Shown here one piece after another: positions 22,494 through 22,615 of a stretch of 22,615 nucleotides of DNA; position 1 is the first letter of the stretch; the number at the start of each line of letters is the position of its first letter. The stretch comes from JBEEMU01 sp043778315 (GTDB lineage Bacteria; Bacteroidota; Bacteroidia; Chitinophagales; Saprospiraceae). The notes under the pieces were generated by a model. It was given only the letters and a program-made list of their open reading frames with translations, was not told the DNA's origin and did not search any database. The stretch lies in the NCBI GenBank assembly GCA_043778315.1, contig JAYWGJ010000262.1, forward strand, positions 1-22,615, read 5' to 3'. The position numbers and the translations under genes were made by a program.

Positions 22494-22526
22494 CAAATGT
22501 ACAACAATATGTTTTATATTTCCAAA
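22494..22526 (-). promoter_or_regulatory. Bacteroidota-type promoter upstream of the glucosaminidase gene
   Basis: On the minus strand TTTG (22526-22523) is followed after 21 bases by TACATTTG (22501-22494). Predicted transcript start is near 22488, giving a leader of about 185 bases that contains the whole nested inverted repeat. Confidence 0.65.
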
Positions 22527-22615
22527 TACTTTTCGAATTATTTTATATAAAAATAAAACAAAAAGTTTTAAATTATTGATTATCAAACTACTAAGCTGAA
22601 CTATTTTTTTTATTT

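Overview
The window reads as a chromosomal segment of a member of the Bacteroidota; I cannot place it below phylum. Four things point there: proteins with a signal peptide plus a C-terminal type IX secretion (T9SS) sorting domain, genes without clear Shine-Dalgarno sequences, promoter-like boxes of the form TAnnTTTG with an upstream TTG/TTTG about 20 bases away, and lineage-typical families (Rpn-type PD-(D/E)XK protein, SusC-type N-terminal domain, LytTR regulator). No rRNA, tRNA, CRISPR array, prophage or complete insertion sequence was seen.

Layout, left to right. 1-315 is the 5' part of an unrecognised protein gene (minus strand) directly behind guaB (IMP dehydrogenase, minus). A 460-base gap of degenerate T/A-rich tandem units separates guaB from a 1541-residue superfamily 1 helicase with a C-terminal PD-(D/E)XK-type nuclease domain (minus), the best candidate here for a defence or genome-maintenance system. 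Then come, all minus, a secreted T9SS cargo protein, a membrane fatty acid desaturase and prfA (release factor 1). From 10.97 kb the plus strand carries a secreted protein with seven about 59-residue repeats (probable seven-bladed propeller) and a T9SS tail, an Rpn-family nuclease and a LytTR response regulator. Minus-strand genes follow: an RsmI-like methyltransferase and a glutaryl-CoA dehydrogenase. The 16.8-17.7 kb gap is rich in palindromes, including twin hairpins in the probable gcdH leader, a 120-base inverted repeat and an 8-base microsatellite.

The last part holds a compact plus-strand operon: a secreted GH16 glucanase followed by two paralogous outer-membrane beta-barrel-like proteins, each gene joined to the next by an ATGA overlap and the set closed by a hairpin terminator. 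After it lies a TonB-receptor N-terminal remnant that stops where the plug domain should begin, and a minus-strand membrane-anchored glucosaminidase-like protein whose expected catalytic Glu appears to be Gln. A promoter-like pair and a 104-base nested inverted repeat lie upstream of that last gene.

Housekeeping genes (guaB, prfA, gcdH, rsmI-like) are mixed with cell-surface genes and repeat-rich gaps. The most noteworthy items are the helicase-nuclease, the GH16/beta-barrel operon, the structured leaders and the dispersed palindromes. All family assignments are from reading the sequences; no database search was possible.
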